A DNA stretch of 64,000 nucleotides from Skeletonema tropicum. Its lineage: Eukaryota; Bacillariophyta; Thalassiosirophyceae; Thalassiosirales; Thalassiosiraceae. Shown piece by piece: positions 34,901 to 47,006 of this stretch. The stretch lies in contig CM074127.1 in the NCBI GenBank assembly GCA_037178625.1, positions 2,542,001 through 2,606,000 of the forward strand. Reading direction: 5' to 3'. A program made the position numbers and the translations under genes. Within the stretch, counting starts at the first letter, position 1; each line of letters starts with the position of its first letter. Below the pieces are notes generated by a model. It was not told where the DNA came from and made no database searches. It saw only the letters and a list, made by a program, of their open reading frames with translations.

Positions 34901-36484
34901 ACAACAATGACACAACAACTATTGTATTTGATTGAAGAGATAAGGTCGTAGTTGGGTGACTTAAAGCTCGATTAGGGTGGAATAGGTGCACATTTTGTCT
35001 CCGAAGAAGGCTATTGTTACGGCGCTACATTGCTCTGAATTGATCGGAGTGGAATCTTCAACGACTTGTTAAGGCCCTTTGGTTTCAATGAAGTAATGTT
35101 CGACGGATAGAGCTGCATATGATCACTACTGACATCATTGGAATGCACAAAGTGATTCTCTTGTAGTAGATGGATGTGCATACAGAAGTGTTTGTGTTGA
35201 ATGACAAGGATCTGTGGGCCTCATAAATTATTATTACCGCATTAAAAAGATGCAAACATTCTTTTCATAACTCTACAAGCGTTATTTTAGCAGTGTTTGG
35301 TGTCGTTAGTGCCGAAATATTTGTTATAACACCATCGTTCATTGCTCATGAGAGTTGAGGATACACATTCATGTGCACAAATTGGCTTTTATTTTACATC
35401 ATTTGTAAAAATTAGTACATATAAAGTTGCTACATGCAATCATATGTGTCTATATAAACGTCTCGAGCATTGTATCTTTTATATAACGGCACCACGCTTA
35501 GTACAGTACGCTACTGGGGCGGAAATCCCATGGTGGTGATGTGCTCGATGATCGTTGGCGCCACTTTGGTACCGCTTCTTGGACGATTCCTACGTAGACA
35601 AAAAAATCCACGTCATGGAGTCAAGGAGATGAGACAGCTATAGCGATGCGCTCCGCTGAATCGAGGAAAATGGATAGGAGTAAGTAGGTTTCAAAGGCCG
35701 CGCAGCAAGTGCGGATCTTGGCTCCCTCTATCGCATGGTTGTTTGGCACGATCATTACCGGCTATTTCTGGCCAGTAAAATGACCGTGACGGGCGGGGAA
35801 AAAAGCTCAATATGAGGCTCCATAAGGATTCTGTCCGATCGACTCATCCTTATTGAGTCTCCATGGCACTCGGGACTCATCCAGTGGTCATCGGTCATTC
35901 CTTAGCCGATCGTGACTGGTTGATCAGCCATAAGCTGACCATCATCGTTTCACGGCCATGATTCGATCGTGCCTCATCATAGACTAAGCCACTACTAGCT
36001 CACTCTTTTCTTCGCCCGATCATGTTCATCTTCATGTCGCTTATGGCTCCTAAGTATGAATGGGAAACGCTTTGTCTTTTGACACGAGCGAAAAGGCCTT
36101 TTGTTGGACAAGCAGCTTCCTTCAAAACGGTACTAACCTTACTAAGGGGTCAAAAATGTACTGTAGGAATTGGTACAAAAACTGATTCGGTGATCAACAA
36201 AGGTGAATAAGCACCGCGTAATATTTATCTATCTAAAGAACCTTGAAGTAAGGGTAGACTAGTTTATACGGTACCCGCGTCAGTCGTCCGGTATCATTTT
36301 GTAGATTGGATACCGTACAACATTCAGTATTCAGCGTTCTTTTCGTTCTTTGCCATTTGAATTTTCCCGCCGTCGCTTCAAGTACAACTTCCATTTTACC
36401 ATCGGCACTTTTGGTTTTGTTGGTAGGCGATGTAATTAATAGTATCCTCCGACATACACCGAACCACTTCTCATAAAATGCATT
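31995..36484. other. 4.5-kb non-coding region
   Basis: No ORF here has a recognisable domain. It contains two related blocks with TTAGACGGAGT...TGGTCGGCGAT spaced about 104 bases apart (32157 and 32262), a small perfect hairpin GTTTTCC-TAC-GGAAAAC near 33603-33619, and the TA-flanked inverted-repeat element at 34111-35640. The ten-mer ATTCCTACGT recurs near 32524, 34142 and 35586. Confidence 0.5.
34111..35640. mobile_element. Candidate non-autonomous TIR element, 1.53 kb, TA-flanked
   Basis: The left end TAGCTGTCTCATCTCCTCGA, continuing CTCCGT, recurs inverted at the right end. The reverse complement from 35640 is TAGCTGTCTCATCTCCTTGA, then CTCCAT: about 26 bases with two mismatches. TA dinucleotides flank both ends (34109-34110 and 35641-35642). 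No transposase frame is inside, so it would depend on a transposase from elsewhere. Confidence 0.65.
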
Positions 36485-38649
36485 ATGGAACGACCTCAAG
36501 GTGAAGACTCGAACAGCAGCCGCTTCTCTGCGGCATCGTTCAGTAGTTTGAAGAAGAACAAGAAGAATGGATCAGCAGAGGGAAAAAATGACGCACTGTC
36601 GCCATCGGCACCAGTGCCGACAGCACCATCATCTAATACTTTCAAGCCCATTGAGCCAGTTCCAGACGTCGACCTTCTCACTCAAACTGTGGCAATCTCT
36701 ATGAAGAGCCTCTATGGTATTTACGGCGTGGAACTCTGGCATTTCAATGAGCAAACAGGGAAACTTGAAAATATTGCCCTCTCCAGTGATGTTGAAGGAG
36801 GAACAGTGGAAGGCTTGCTGCTCAAACGCGTCACTCAAGAGGCTGATGAGATCAACCGCAAGTATTGGGACGTCGACGAGGCGCAGGAATCCTTCAGCAA
36901 ATTGACTGACAAATCCAACAAGGGCTATTTGCGTCCAGGTAGGTGTCTTGTATGATCACTTTATGTATGTAATTTTTTTGCTGCAGCGTCTAATCCCAAA
37001 ATTCCATTCTTGATTAGAACCTGTTGGTCCTGGTTGTGGATTGCCAGGAGCTTTGTGGTCTGAGATTGGACTATACGCATCAACTGGAATCAATGCAATT
37101 GGAACGCATCATCATGCTCCTGAACATTTTCGCAGATCCATACCCAGATCCAGTTCAACTCGTTTAAGCCATGGAACACATGCTGTTCATCATGAAGTGC
37201 ACTGGAGGGAGGTTGATGAGTTGGCTAATGACCCAGACCAGGTATGTAAAGATATCACTCTCTATTTCTGCCGTTATTCTCAATATTGAACAAAGAGCTA
37301 ATTGATGTTCTACTTATTCTTAGCCTTATGATGAGAGGCTCCAACATCTTGCAAGAGCTGGTTTCACACGCGCTGCAGGTATTCCATTCCAGGTGAAGAA
37401 TTATCGAGGAATGATCATTTAGTAAGTTTTCTATTGTAATCACTTGATGAAATGTCCCTTCTGCCACTAACTAACTAACTTCAAATCAATCATTACTACT
37501 ATAGCTTTGCAAATCCTCATGGAGATCCTGATCACTTAAACAGCTTTGTCAACTTGACGATGATTCACCATTCTTCACATCTAATAGGAGCTGCAGCTGC
37601 ATTCCGTGCACCAGAAAAAGAATCAAACAAGTTTTTGGAGGAGAACGCCCATGAGACTTGGCGTAGAGTAAGGATCAAGATCCTGACAATTATGCGATTT
37701 GGTGGAACTATACGAGCCAAGAAAAGAGACGGGGCGCATGGGTCATTGAAGGGTAGTAAACGAAAGCTAATTGGGAGGAAATCAACCTTCAAAAAAATGT
37801 ATGAGACCTCAGTTCGATTCCGCAAAGACTTCAAGACGGCAGCTGTCCAAGCCAAGGACGATTTGAAAACGAAAGCTAATCGTTGGGTGACTAAGATGCA
37901 TGGAGGTAACGCGGGTGAGACTAATTCTTGCCATTTCTTGCACCACGTTCTAAGTATGTATGCTCACCTTGGTTTTTGATCTGGCCCACAGGTATTCCTC
38001 CTTCTTTCACTTGGACACAAACTTTATGGAGCTTTGTTGGTGTCTTCGTCACCCACGTCATCCTTTCGCGATTGAACTATTTCATCATGACGGATACCGC
38101 TGACACAACGAAATTGAGTTTAGTTCTTGCTCCATTGGGCGCACTCACAACATTACAATATAATTTGACACCAGCTCCAGCGAGTCAACCTCGAAATGCA
38201 ATTTTTGCGCAGGTTTTTGCTCTCACTGTTGCGAACTTGATTTCCTACATTCCTTTCTCGGAAGAAACTGCTTGGTTCCGCAGTGCGCTTGCACCAGCTA
38301 TTGTAATTCCAGGCATGGCGAAGCTTGGTATCACGGTGAGTTTTTGATCACTTGTTTCCTTCCGCTGATATACCTTGATTGTGTTTGTCTCTGTCCCTTG
38401 ACAACATTCATTTATGACCACTTGCATCAAACGCATCCATCGTAGCATCCTCCCGCAGGCGCTGCTGCAATTGTATTCTCTAGTATGAAGAATCAATGGG
38501 CCAATATGGGGATCTTCTTATGCGGAGTCTCGATCACAATCGTAAACGCAGTTTTGATCAACAATATGTCTGATAAGAGACAATATCCAACAAGTTGGCC
38601 TTACTTGAGTCGAGCTAAGGCAAAGATGGGCATCTGCAAGGATGATTGA
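36485..38649 (+). CDS. GAF-HPP membrane protein, six exons (577 aa)
   Basis: The exons are 36485-36938, 37018-37241, 37324-37421, 37505-37914, 37992-38335 and 38446-38649, all with GT-AG introns of 77-110 bases and consistent phase. A Ser/Lys-rich leader is followed by a GAF-like region (about 60-260: VAISMKSLYGIYGVELWHF, then TRAAGIPF and YFANPHGD). A basic linker precedes a C-terminal HPP domain with about five membrane helices and the signature HPPAGAAAI, which starts exactly at exon 6. HPP proteins include a chloroplast nitrite transporter of plants. The soluble GAF-like part may sense a small ligand (inference). Confidence 0.85.
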
Positions 38650-38736
38650 TAATTAGGTTTTACACGATTTTTAGGCGCACTGCGTGCACAATTATTGAAA
38701 TTAAAAGTAGTTTTGTGTTTTGATGTAAACAATGAA

Positions 38737-41700
38737 TCAATCATATTGTTGCGTGAAAGCTTGGTAGATGCGGTGAACGTCACAATCATGCGACGTCGTA
38801 CTAATGAGGTCGGTGATTCTTCCAGAACGATGCCCACAAACGATACCAATTAAGATCAATATACCTCGGTTGAGCTGTACATCCTCGCAAATATCGTACC
38901 GAAGAAGCAACAGTAAGACCAGGTTCAAGATGGACTCAACTGCGTGGTCTGAGTGTATTTCGTCGCAGCACTGCGAATTGAGATGTTTTAGAAATGATGC
39001 TACATTGCTGAGAGATTGTTGGCTTGCGCTTACTGAATGAATGGGTTGATCACGCATGCAAACATCTCTTAACTCATCAACTGTCACCAGTTGACTGATC
39101 CGCACAGCGTTTGATGCAGCAGCATGTGATATTGCGAGTGTTTCTCTGTCACCTTGAATGAGGCAAGCAATTTTGCTGATAGTTATCCATCCTCCAGCTT
39201 TGGATGTGGGCTCGCAATTGAACCCAATTGCATGGCTTAAGAACGCACAAGTGGATCCAGCAACACTCATGAACGGTGTATCAAGAGATGTCCTTTCGCT
39301 ATGGTGTATTCCTCCGTTGCGTATACTATTTGATTCGGTAGAAGCTATACCATTTGATTCGGTAGAAGCTATATCAACTGATTCGGTAGAAGCTATGGCT
39401 TCCTCGTAATAATCAAATCCTGAGATGATGAAGGAGGTCGCAGCTTCATAGATGGCTTCTTCCTCGAATGAATTGTTTTTGGGTGTTTGAGAGGACTGAA
39501 ATAGTCTACTAACAACTTTTGTAACTAGACCCTCCTTTGGCTTTTGCTGTTGGCTGCGACAAGATATAAAACTTGCATCTTGACTTTCTGCAGGAAGCGT
39601 TCCTGATGAGTCTTCTGATAGATCAAGAGAATGATCTCCATTGCTAGCGTAGCCTACTGATGACTCGTCAAAACTAGTAAAAGAGCTGCTGCTTTCGTCT
39701 GAATCTATCGAGTTGAAAATGTTTTTGGATTTTTCTTGATCTTGAACCTGTTCTTCGATGATGGCATCTTCCAGCTTAACGCCGAACCAGTATAGCTGAT
39801 GAAGAAACTTGCCCTCTTCGGACGAGAATGTAGGCGATAGACCATGTATTTTGTCAACCCTAAAAAGGCAATGAAAAAGTAGCTGTACTACTCTGTTTTG
39901 TGTTTCTTGGTGGCAGGTGAAAAGAGATAATCCAGACAATGCGACTGACATTGATCCCTTTTCCGCTGCGACCACGAACAAATCCTCGGCTGAAATTCCT
40001 TCACCTTCGTCCAACGGAAGAGGAAAGATAAGATCAAATTGATGTGGTTCCAGTTGCCGCCCAACTGAAAGGAAGAAAGAAGCAAATGAGAGTTCATCGA
40101 ATATTTCTCTAGCCATAGACACAACTTCGCGAAGAACATTCATTGCTTCATTCCATGTTGGAATCATCTCCTGGTTGTCCTTTGATTCATCAAGTAAGTC
40201 GACTACTTTCAATATTATTATCCTCAAGGCTGAACGACATGACCCATTATTCTTGTTCCTCGCTTTGATTAATGTCATTCTTATGTAACTTTTTTCGGTG
40301 GATTCAGTTCTATTTGGTTGTGATTTGCTAGACGTAAGATCTTGCTTGGCCAGATTCAAAAAGGAAAGGAACAGCGATGGTGTGTAATGAGGCGCTGCAA
40401 TGAGGCAGTTACCTACGTGAAATGCAAGTATGGCTTTTGCATCGCTCTGAAGGCGTATTGTCCTAGAGGTTTGACCAGAGTACATGGTACAGCTGAAATG
40501 TGAAAGAAATGGGCCCAGTGCAACTTCATTCTCGTTCAGTAGCGAAGAACGGCCAAGACAACATATATTGCCGATCATAGATTGCTTTTCTGCAGAGGAC
40601 TCAACTGCCATTTGGTTATGAGCTGGGGTACAGCCGGTGTAACACGGAGCCGCCCAACAGTAAACCTTCCCGTCATTCTTAGAGATATTCCAGACGATTC
40701 GGCCAGGACAAGTGTCTGATATCCAATAAGATGCAACAATGCTCTTTTTCGTGCCTAGTGAACAATCGTTGGCGATATTGCTCGGGTCGAGTAAGCTGGG
40801 TTTATACAGAATAGGGCCTGTATGGTTGACACATGCCACGCATAAATCGAGACGGAGTGACGTTATTCCTATCACACCAAAATATTCATCCTCGGACTCT
40901 AACTGGTCTGCACCCAAGTCAAACAAGAAGGAACCTCCTGCAAGAAATACGCCCGTAATTGAATCGATAGATGAATTGATGTCAGGTACGGTTTCATCCG
41001 TGAGAGGTATGTTGCCGTGAGCAGATAATTTTGCCAAAATTCTTGCCGATGTCATGTGAGGTTGTTTCTTAGCCTGCAACTGATAAAGTGCGTAGTCGAT
41101 GCCACAGCTTTCAACATCGTTGGAAATACTAGATAATAGAAGAAGAGCTCGATCAGATCCAGATTCTCTCAGTATTGACATGGAGTCCACTCTAAGTCCA
41201 TTTGGTAGCGGGAGTCCATGGCTTGAGAGCGATTTGGCACCTTCATCTCGTTTAGAGATGTATTCAGTTTTGCCACATAGCAATTGGCTCTCACCGAAAC
41301 CAAGGCTGCAGAGTTGAAAGTTAGAAGATGTTGATAAAAAGTACCAGAAAGTAATGATCAATTACTTTCACTCACCGCTTATGAGACCAGCAAACCAAGT
41401 GAGGTACGTCACTAGTCACGTACTGCACAACAGCGAGAATGAAATCATCGGTAGACGATTCCCACCACAGGAAGCTCATGACCCGAAATTGTTGCTCGTC
41501 ATTTATGTTGCTGAACAGTTTCCATTGGGGACAAAGAGGGGTGAGTTGGCTAACTGATGCTCCCACATCCGAATCACTCTTGACGCAAGGTGTCGCGATG
41601 CTGTTTTCTTTCGAATCAGACGTTTGCCACGAGGTTCGGGACAAATCGAGAATGCACAAACCACGAGAAGCAGCTACAGCTATGGAGCGCCCTCTGTCCT

Positions 41701-43912
41701 TCCCAATCGCAGCAATACGACAAGGTCCGTTTGCAGCAACATATGATGATGGAATCTTCGACTCCTCCCATCGAAGAGAAACCTCAGATGTAGCTAGTGG
41801 CTGTGAAATCAGCGGGTATGTTATCACATCTCCTCCTAGCAAAAGCGGAGACACCTCACACAGTCTTACATTCGAACCTCTGTCAGACACGGATGATGGC
41901 GATAACGTGTTCAAGTTGTAAATATCTTTATACAGGCGCTTCCTCTGAGCATGTCTCTTTTCGTAAAAATGAACGGCGCAGTCATTAGAGACCAAAAATT
42001 GGGAAAAAATAGATGACGCACTAGCAGCATCGGGTTGAGCGTGTCCTTCTCCCGACAAAATGGGCATATCGCTTATCAAAGTCAGGCCTTGAGCGTTTCG
42101 TTTCCAATCCCAGCTGATACAAATAGGTCGAACTCTCAATTTTGTTGATCCCTTCGCATTTTTATCGCGTAACACCAATTGGCTCGATAGTGCCAGGCAG
42201 TCTCTGTGACTATTGTATGCAATTGAATAACTCTTTCCAAAACTTGTTCCGGCCTCTGGCTCTTGTGACAGAGAAAAGGTACCATGTGCTAGCTCTACCA
42301 AGCTGTTTTCGCATGGAAATTTCAACTCTGACAATACACAAATATTCGATTTGGACAGAGTTTGTTCAGGGCCTTCTGCCGCTTGTACTTCAGTGACTGA
42401 CCACACTTGTGCCACAACAATGTCGGAATACGTATTACTTGAATGTCTCAAAGAGTCATTGCCTAGAAGCGGAGATCTTGTCAAAACTGCCAATAGCGAT
42501 GGATTAAGCCATTTCGTACATGCATATCTCAAACCGCTTACATTGGAACTGTTGTTTGTTTGCAAAGGATGAAATTGGGCTAGAGATTCAATTTGCATTA
42601 TGAGACCACTCTTGTTCACAAAGCTTTTTGACTGATGATCAATACTGTTACTGGAATGCGATTCATTGACACCGTGAAAAGTTGTGTTGAAGATGGAAAT
42701 GCCTCCATCTCGTGTCACTGCTGATATGCGTCCTTTGGATTTGGACCCCAGCTCATCCCCATATTTGTTATGTGGCTTCCATTGAGTTGGTGGGCACTGG
42801 CTCAAATGAATAATGGGAGATGTCACTCTATCCATCTGTTTTTGCTCGTACAAGATATCTTTTACTCTTGCTGTTTCAAAATCTATTAGGATCAATGATC
42901 CATCGGTGATACCTACCAGTAGCATAGATAATGCATCAGAACCCTTTCCCTTGTTACTGTCAGAGGGTACGTTGCAGATGCAGGTAGCGCTCTGTAAAGA
43001 TGGTAAGTGTAAATCCGACTCAGACGATACACCCTCCCGCTGCGCAACGCGAACTATTTTCGGCACATGAGCAACGTATACATTTTGTGACTTAAAATCA
43101 TTTGACTGGCGCTCACTCGTTATCGAGACATGGTCACCATCACTTGGAAGAGTATTGCTATTCCCCCCATTCTTCGTATCGTCATTATTTGTCGTTTGAT
43201 CTAAAATATAATCCGGTAATTTCGGCAGTTTTCTATTACGCTGTCGCATTTGTTGTCTTGATGAAATGGTGTATGTCTGAATGTTGAAAATTACAACGGT
43301 TGAAACTGATTCATTTCTTGATAATATTTGTGATGAATCATTTGTATCATGAACAGTTGAGACTTGCGCTGCATTTGAAATCAACTCATAGCCTGTAGGA
43401 ACAGGTATAAGGCATGCCAGATGAGATTGATTAGATGAAAATATGACTGAAGCAGCTGGAATAAATAATTGTTGTGTCTCATCATCACTCCCAGTAGCAC
43501 TTTGTCTTGTCTTCTTCATGATGCCCAGTGGAACTCTACTTTTTGTTTCTCTATTTGACATGGCATCTGTATTAGAGACAAGCGGTGATGCTGAGTGCGA
43601 GATTTGAACGCGTAGCTCGGCAATGACATTGAAGTGGTGATTGTCGTCTATTGATGATGCTGGGGGTGGTGCCGCTGCCAATGCATTTCGGTCATTTATT
43701 TCTTCACCACTGTCGCCTACGTCGGTATCGTCGCGTTGTTCTTCTATGGTTTCATCTACCGGATGGAAATTGTAATTTATAAAAACTGTTGCTGCTAAAG
43801 TTTCGTCATCGTTCACGCCCATGGCCATGATGGCATCACGGCCATGCTGCGGGAAAGGCCGAGATGAGGAATGACGAGGTCCGGTGCCGACAGCGATTGG
43901 AAAGCCTGTCAT
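38737..43912 (-). CDS. Large two-exon protein with beta-propeller-like N-terminus, family not recognised (1701 aa)
   Basis: Exon 1 is 43912-41376 and exon 2 is 41305-38737. The 70-base intron (GTGAGT...CTGCAG) joins ...CWSHKR to LGFGESQ. Alternating beta-type segments ending in short hydrophobic-acidic strands (for example LLVGITDGSLILIDFE and GGISIFNTTF) suggest WD40-like blades. The C-terminal half is helical with Ser/Asp-rich linkers and a three-fold IASTES repeat (39328-39399). A membrane-trafficking scaffold such as a RIC1-type protein, or a nucleoporin, are possible fits, but neither is established. It is convergent with the GAF-HPP gene. Confidence 0.7.
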
Positions 43913-44397
43913 TTTGCGGAGATAGATGTGATTGTTAGAGGGAGTTGATTATCAAACAGAGGAGCCGCGTGGCCAAGGCAAGTAAGGGCCAAGGGTACGA
44001 TATTGTACACACCAAGACAAAGAAGCGACGGAAGCAAGGTAAATATATATAAGTACTCCTAAAGATGAAGAAGATTTTAGATCTTGGACGAGAAATTGGA
44101 CGAGTAATTGAAACGCGCGTTGTCTCATCTTTTACCAGGAAAGACTTCCACTTTTATATATATACATTCTTCAACGAACCGCTTCAAGCAATGACCCCAT
44201 AAGTAATGAAGCGGTCATCGAGTACATACAGTGCACAGAGTACCGATGATAAAGCAAGGAACCGCGTAACCGGGAGCTGAGTGCTGAGTCCTTCTAACCG
44301 CTGCATAAAAATATGTAAGTACTTAGGATAGGAGTAGAAGTTTGACGACTTGTCCCAACATTGATCACAATTATTTCGGGTTCTGGGTTCGGTCAAC
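43913..44397. promoter_or_regulatory. Divergent intergenic region with TATA-like runs
   Basis: It separates two divergent starts. TATATATA-type runs lie near 44043-44050 and 44155-44163, which could serve as TATA elements. No other structure was recognised. Confidence 0.35.
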
Positions 44398-46230
44398 ATG
44401 AAAGAACAGCAGGTGCCCCAGCGACCGCTGGAGGAAGTGCTCCGAGACCCATCAGCCAACTGGCATGAAATTCGATCTGCCATCAAAGGGCAGAGAGGAA
44501 CATCAGCTTGTACAAATGTTGCTATTATGCAAGCGCTTGTCAACGAAAAGTCTTGGGCCACTGCAGCTGTTGCAACGGCGATTGTCATGAAGGAGGAGGA
44601 GCAGCAGCAGCAGCAGCAGCAGAAACAACAGACGGATCAACATGATGAAGAAAATAACGATAACGAGGAGGCCAGCGATGGCTGCATTCTTGACAATAGT
44701 GGCGATCATGGGAATAGTGGCATTCTTGGAAATAGTGATAACATCGTTGGTGACACGATCAAAGAAGTCGATAATATGCTCGAGGTTTTAACAGCTCGCT
44801 TGCCTAAAGCCAACGATATCACGGACTTACTCTCAACTGAGAATGAGACAAATAACACAAGGAACTGCAGAAGGAGGAGGGGACGTCGCCGCGGCAGTGA
44901 CGTAGGAACATCTTTCAGAAGAAGTGGCAGAAGAAGAGGCACTCTTAGAAGAAACTCTGTCAAGCAAGCATCTTGTGCGTCCATCAATATGATGGATTTC
45001 GGTGTTAGTGAGTCTACTCTTAATTCGAGTGGTTCTAACTTTTCTGGTAGTGACAACAACTTGAAAGAGAGTGGTGACTTTAGTGATGACGTCTCCAAGA
45101 GTGGATTCATGGGGTGGAGACATCACGACGAAAGTCTCAGATCGTCATTTACACATGATAAAAGCAGTGAACTTGATGGTTCAGACAAAGAGTCGATCGC
45201 TCTATCCGAAGGCGATGCTGATGATCTTAGGGAGGACTTCTCAAATTTGGTTGATTCGTCAGGCTTCCTCGATTGGCGTCATTCAGCAAAAAGACGGCCA
45301 AGTTCACGGTCTAGTTTTACCGACGGTGACGATAAGGATGAAGTGGAGGGCTTCCTCGACTGGCATCATTCGTTGAGAATCCGTTCCAGTTTTACTTCAG
45401 CAAATAGACGGCCAAGTTCACGGTCTAGTTTTGGTGAAGATGACGATGAGGATGAAGTGGAAGGCTTCGTCGACTGGCATCACAAAAGACGGTCCAGTTT
45501 TATTGACACTGTAGATGAGGCTGAAGATGAGTTATCTGGCAGCAACGATGAATGGAACATAGCAGACTACGATGGTCCTGAAAATAGTGCACATTCTTCT
45601 AATCACAAGCCTATGAGTGCACTAACAGATAGGTTGGATAGGTTGAAAATGCTCGGATCAACGCGCAAAGTTCAAGTTGATCAAATGGATGACATCACCA
45701 TAAGCGATATACAGGAAGCTCTGCTGAATGTTAGAAAAGGAGTTGAAAATGATAATAGAGAACAGGAGCGGTCTACATCTCGTCGGTATACAACATATGC
45801 TCCTAATACTGCAAACCTACTCAATCTTGAAGCAACAGGGAAGAAGGCACAACCTCGTCGCCAGACTGTCATTGGGAGCGTAGCAATGCTTGGAGCGATG
45901 CTCAATGTAGCCAAGTCAGATACAAAGAATAACGGCGAGAATCAAGAAGACAATTATTTGGAGGGTTCATCCGAATCAACTGTTTCGAAAAAGAAACCGA
46001 CAGCACTGGAACGAAGACGTAAAACAATCATGGACGGAATCGCACCCTTTGTTGGGATGAAGAAAGAGCGAGTTGAAAAGACCGCAGACATCCCAATTCA
46101 TGATGATCGTGCAGCAATACGAATCAGTCGGGAGGATGGCAACGTAGATATCGAACGAGAGTGCAGAAAGTTATATTCATATGGGTTATATGGTGATTTA
46201 AATTGCTGTAGCCCAGAAAATAGTAGCTAG
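44398..46230 (+). CDS. Acidic, repeat-containing protein of unknown function (610 aa)
   Basis: The N-terminal ~65 residues look like a folded helical segment (PLEEVLRDPSANWHEIRSAI). A CAG-encoded polyglutamine run follows (44600-44625), then Asp/Ser/Arg-rich sequence. Residues about 280-370 contain three or four imperfect repeats built of RRPSSRSSF, an acidic DDDEDEVEG and GFLDWHHS. A basic C-terminal region has ALERRRKTIMDGI. It is a single exon. No known domain; the repeated RSSF and serine clusters are candidate phosphorylation sites (inference). Confidence 0.65.
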   Translation: MKEQQVPQRPLEEVLRDPSANWHEIRSAIKGQRGTSACTNVAIMQALVNEKSWATAAVATAIVMKEEEQQQQQQQKQQTDQHDEENNDNEEASDGCILDNSGDHGNSGILGNSDNIVGDTIKEVDNMLEVLTARLPKANDITDLLSTENETNNTRNCRRRRGRRRGSDVGTSFRRSGRRRGTLRRNSVKQASCASINMMDFGVSESTLNSSGSNFSGSDNNLKESGDFSDDVSKSGFMGWRHHDESLRSSFTHDKSSELDGSDKESIALSEGDADDLREDFSNLVDSSGFLDWRHSAKRRPSSRSSFTDGDDKDEVEGFLDWHHSLRIRSSFTSANRRPSSRSSFGEDDDEDEVEGFVDWHHKRRSSFIDTVDEAEDELSGSNDEWNIADYDGPENSAHSSNHKPMSALTDRLDRLKMLGSTRKVQVDQMDDITISDIQEALLNVRKGVENDNREQERSTSRRYTTYAPNTANLLNLEATGKKAQPRRQTVIGSVAMLGAMLNVAKSDTKNNGENQEDNYLEGSSESTVSKKKPTALERRRKTIMDGIAPFVGMKKERVEKTADIPIHDDRAAIRISREDGNVDIERECRKLYSYGLYGDLNCCSPENSS

Positions 46231-46593
46231 TAGGCTGCTACTACCATAGTCCCCATTTACATCTAAGAATGCATTTACAACGCTACAGGCTCGTGATATC
46301 ATCCAAGGCAGTTGACACATAAGTAGTTCTCTTGTGGTTATTCGACCGGACATACTAAGGGAGAGCTAAAAAGTAAAGACTAACTCTACTAACCATGTAA
46401 AGCGTTAGCGTACATGTAGGTAAGTTATACTTACTTAGTATGGCTAGAGCTACTCGGAAAAACAGAATTCGACCGGACATACTAAGGGAGAGCTAAAAAG
46501 TAAAGACTAACTCTACTAACCATGTAAAGCGTTAGCGTACATGTAGGTAAGTTATACTTACTTAGTATGGCTAGAGCTACTCGGAAAAACAGA
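46231..46593. repeat. Spacer with two copies of a 127-bp tandem repeat
   Basis: Copy 1 (46341-46467) and copy 2 (46468-46594) are identical as read, beginning TTCGACCGGACATACTAAGG and ending CGGAAAAACAGAA. Each copy carries the inverted pair CATACTAAG/CTTAGTATG near its ends. The array ends exactly where the large duplicated unit begins. Confidence 0.9.
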
Positions 46594-46698
46594 ATCTGTC
46601 CGTGGGCGGAAGAGTTGCGCTTTTTTTAAATCGACTACTAATTCCTACGTCCATGAATTAGAAATAAGCAGCTTAAAAAATAGAGTACAAACAAGCAA

Positions 46699-47006
46699 CT
46701 TAAAAAAATATGCGTACAAACCAGGCTCGAGTTACGAGTTAGCTACATACGTTATGTAGGAAGAAGGAGGAAAGGGCACAGGAAGGGGGGGTTCCACCCC
46801 CCCTTTACCCCCCCCCCAATTCAGCTTATCTCGGACAAAATGTGAGAACCCTACCTCGCTTAAAAAATATGCGTACAAACCAGGCTCGAGTTACGAGTTA
46901 GCTACATAAGTACGTTAGGAAGAAGGAGGAAAGGGCACCGGAAGGGGGGGGTTCCACCCCCCCCCTTTACCCCCCCCAATTCAGCTTATCTCGGACAAAA
47001 TGAGAA
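46699..47006. repeat. Two tandem ~155-bp repeats with G/C homopolymer hairpins
   Basis: Copies at 46699-46858 and 46859-47006 share CTTAAAAAA, GCGTACAAACCAGGCTCGAG, GGAAGAAGGAGGAAAGGGCA, a GGGGGGGTTCCACCCCCC core and CAGCTTATCTCGGACAAAAT. The G7-TTCCA-C7 core is self-complementary. The pair recurs in unit 2 at 51800-52107. Confidence 0.88.

Noticed and set aside
41439..41921. 160-aa plus-strand ORF opposite the 1701-aa protein
   Set aside because: Antisense shadow; the minus-strand frame is long and splices consistently.
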